DNA from: Cherax quadricarinatus
Lineage: Eukaryota > Arthropoda > Malacostraca > Decapoda > Parastacidae
Reading direction: 5' to 3'
DNA length: 64,000 nt
NCBI RefSeq assembly: GCF_038502225.1
Contig: NC_091391.1
Coordinates: forward strand, 3,887,214 to 3,951,213
The position numbers were made by a program, and so were the translations under genes. This document shows, piece after piece, positions 63,190 through 64,000 of the stretch. The notes under the pieces are model-generated. The model worked only from the letters and a program-made list of their open reading frames with translations, made no database searches and was not told where the DNA came from. The number at the start of each line of letters is the position of its first letter. Position 1 is the stretch's first letter.

Positions 63190-63389
63190 CTCATCTGGCT
63201 AAGACTAATCCTAGTCAACCATTTCACCATTAATTCTCGCAACCTACGCACATTCTTACCTCTATATTGAACTGGAAATTCTATATTCCATCTCCTTCCA
63301 TACACGACCTCATTCCTATACTTTGTTTTACAAAATGCCCAGATAAAGCCCGTATTCACACTTCCCCCTTCACCTCCCTCATACCTCAC
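63190..63389 (-). pseudogene. LINE C-terminal end, frameshifted
   Basis: Minus strand: 'GFIWAFCKTKYRNEVVYGRR' and 'RRLRELMVKWLTRISLS'. It directly follows the frame of the next entry after a shift at ~63.39 kb. The basic C-terminus fits the end of the same LINE protein. I know no specific function for this part. Confidence 0.5.
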
Positions 63390-63919
63390 GATATATTAAT
63401 ATAATCCACTACTAAATACATGACCGCCCTCCTCACACTATCACTCACTCCCTCTATTTCCAAACTCAATGCTTTCAATACCCTTAACCTACCTCCTCCT
63501 ACCATATCCAAGACCCTACGAAACCATAGACGTACCCTTGCTATACCCTCACAAAAATACACCACATGATATGCAGTCTCCGCCTCCCCACACAAAACAC
63601 AACATGTGGACTGCACAACTCTCATCCCATACGAACGTACTTTAGTGGGTAATATCCCATGTAAAAACCTATACATAGTTCCCCCCACCCTTGACTTTAA
63701 AGGTAACTTACGAAACGCACCCCAGATACCTGCCCAATTATATAAAGGAAAGACACTCTCCCCCTCCATCACCTCATTACCCCTCACAGTCCTCCCCAAA
63801 ACGCGCACCAACATTTTTCCCGGTATGCTAACCCTCAATAAAAGTCTCAACATACACATACACTCCTCCAATTCCCTACCCTCCCCACCACTGCCGCACA
63901 TCATCCATAACCTCACCAC
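63386..63919 (-). pseudogene. LINE C-terminal zinc-binding region (zf-RVT-like)
   Basis: Minus-strand frame of 177 codons. It contains 'YRFLHGILPTKVRSYGM' (~83), 'CCVLCGEAETAYHVVYFCEG' (~106), i.e. a C-x2-C...H-x4-C cluster resembling the zinc-binding module after the RT domain in several LINE clades, and 'VRRAVMYLVVDYINIS' at the end. It presumably binds nucleic acid during reverse transcription. The RT should lie upstream, beyond the right edge; a stop just before the first codon shows that the frame is already broken there. Confidence 0.6.
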
Positions 63920-64000
63920 TCACCCTTACACCCTGATCCCCACCCAACCGTATATAACTGTTTCACATACATATTTTTCAGTCTACTACACAGTGGAATT

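Overview
The window is non-coding eukaryotic DNA, most likely from a decapod crustacean, possibly a crayfish. I infer this from the combination of tRNA-derived SINEs, CR1-type LINEs with an octamer tail, Penelope-like elements (PLEs) and Tigger-like elements, which resemble repeats I know from decapods; the host cannot be proved from this sequence alone. I found no host gene, rRNA, free-standing tRNA gene or CRISPR array. Every long open frame is either a tandem-repeat artefact or a retroelement or transposon gene.

Tandem repeats make up roughly 35 of the 64 kb, in about twenty mostly unrelated families with periods of about 12 to 51 bp. In order, the main arrays are: 4.3-5.8 kb (21 bp), 6.0-7.0 kb (21 bp), 7.05-7.6 kb (32 bp), 8.0-9.4 kb (28 bp), 9.8-10.4 kb (34 and 42 bp), 11.4-11.8 plus 13.7-15.4 kb (20 bp, split by inserted retroelements), 16.6-19.3 kb (19 bp, almost free of C), 19.4-21.7 kb (32/40 bp), 21.9-22.6 kb (51 bp), 22.8-23.2 kb (14/17 bp), 23.3-29.8 kb (36 bp), 30.4-30.8 kb (14/15 bp), 30.8-31.5 kb (51 bp), 32.4-37.7 kb (23 bp passing into 21 bp), 44.75-47.55 kb (35 bp passing into 38 bp) and 56.7-62.1 kb (12 bp, about 450 copies).

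The DNA between arrays is almost entirely mobile-element debris. It includes three SINE groups, at least six LINE fragments of several clades, one Tigger transposase relic with short Tigger-like MITEs, a dispersed double-hairpin repeat, and many PLE terminal pieces with a hammerhead-ribozyme-like core. The freshest-looking elements lie at 49-56 kb. There two nearly identical PLE copies (reverse transcriptase plus GIY-YIG endonuclease) stand head to head as a ~4 kb palindrome, abutting a LINE with a 923-codon open frame whose 3' tail is shared with SINEs in the window.

The main biological story is how the arrays arose. Several visibly grow out of mobile elements: one SINE at 5.97-7.67 kb contains two independent internal arrays, one array repeats the 3' end of a transposon with its AATAAA signal, and one is an expanded piece of a LINE 3' UTR. 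The window looks like a place where retroelements seed minisatellites. All copy counts and identities are by eye.
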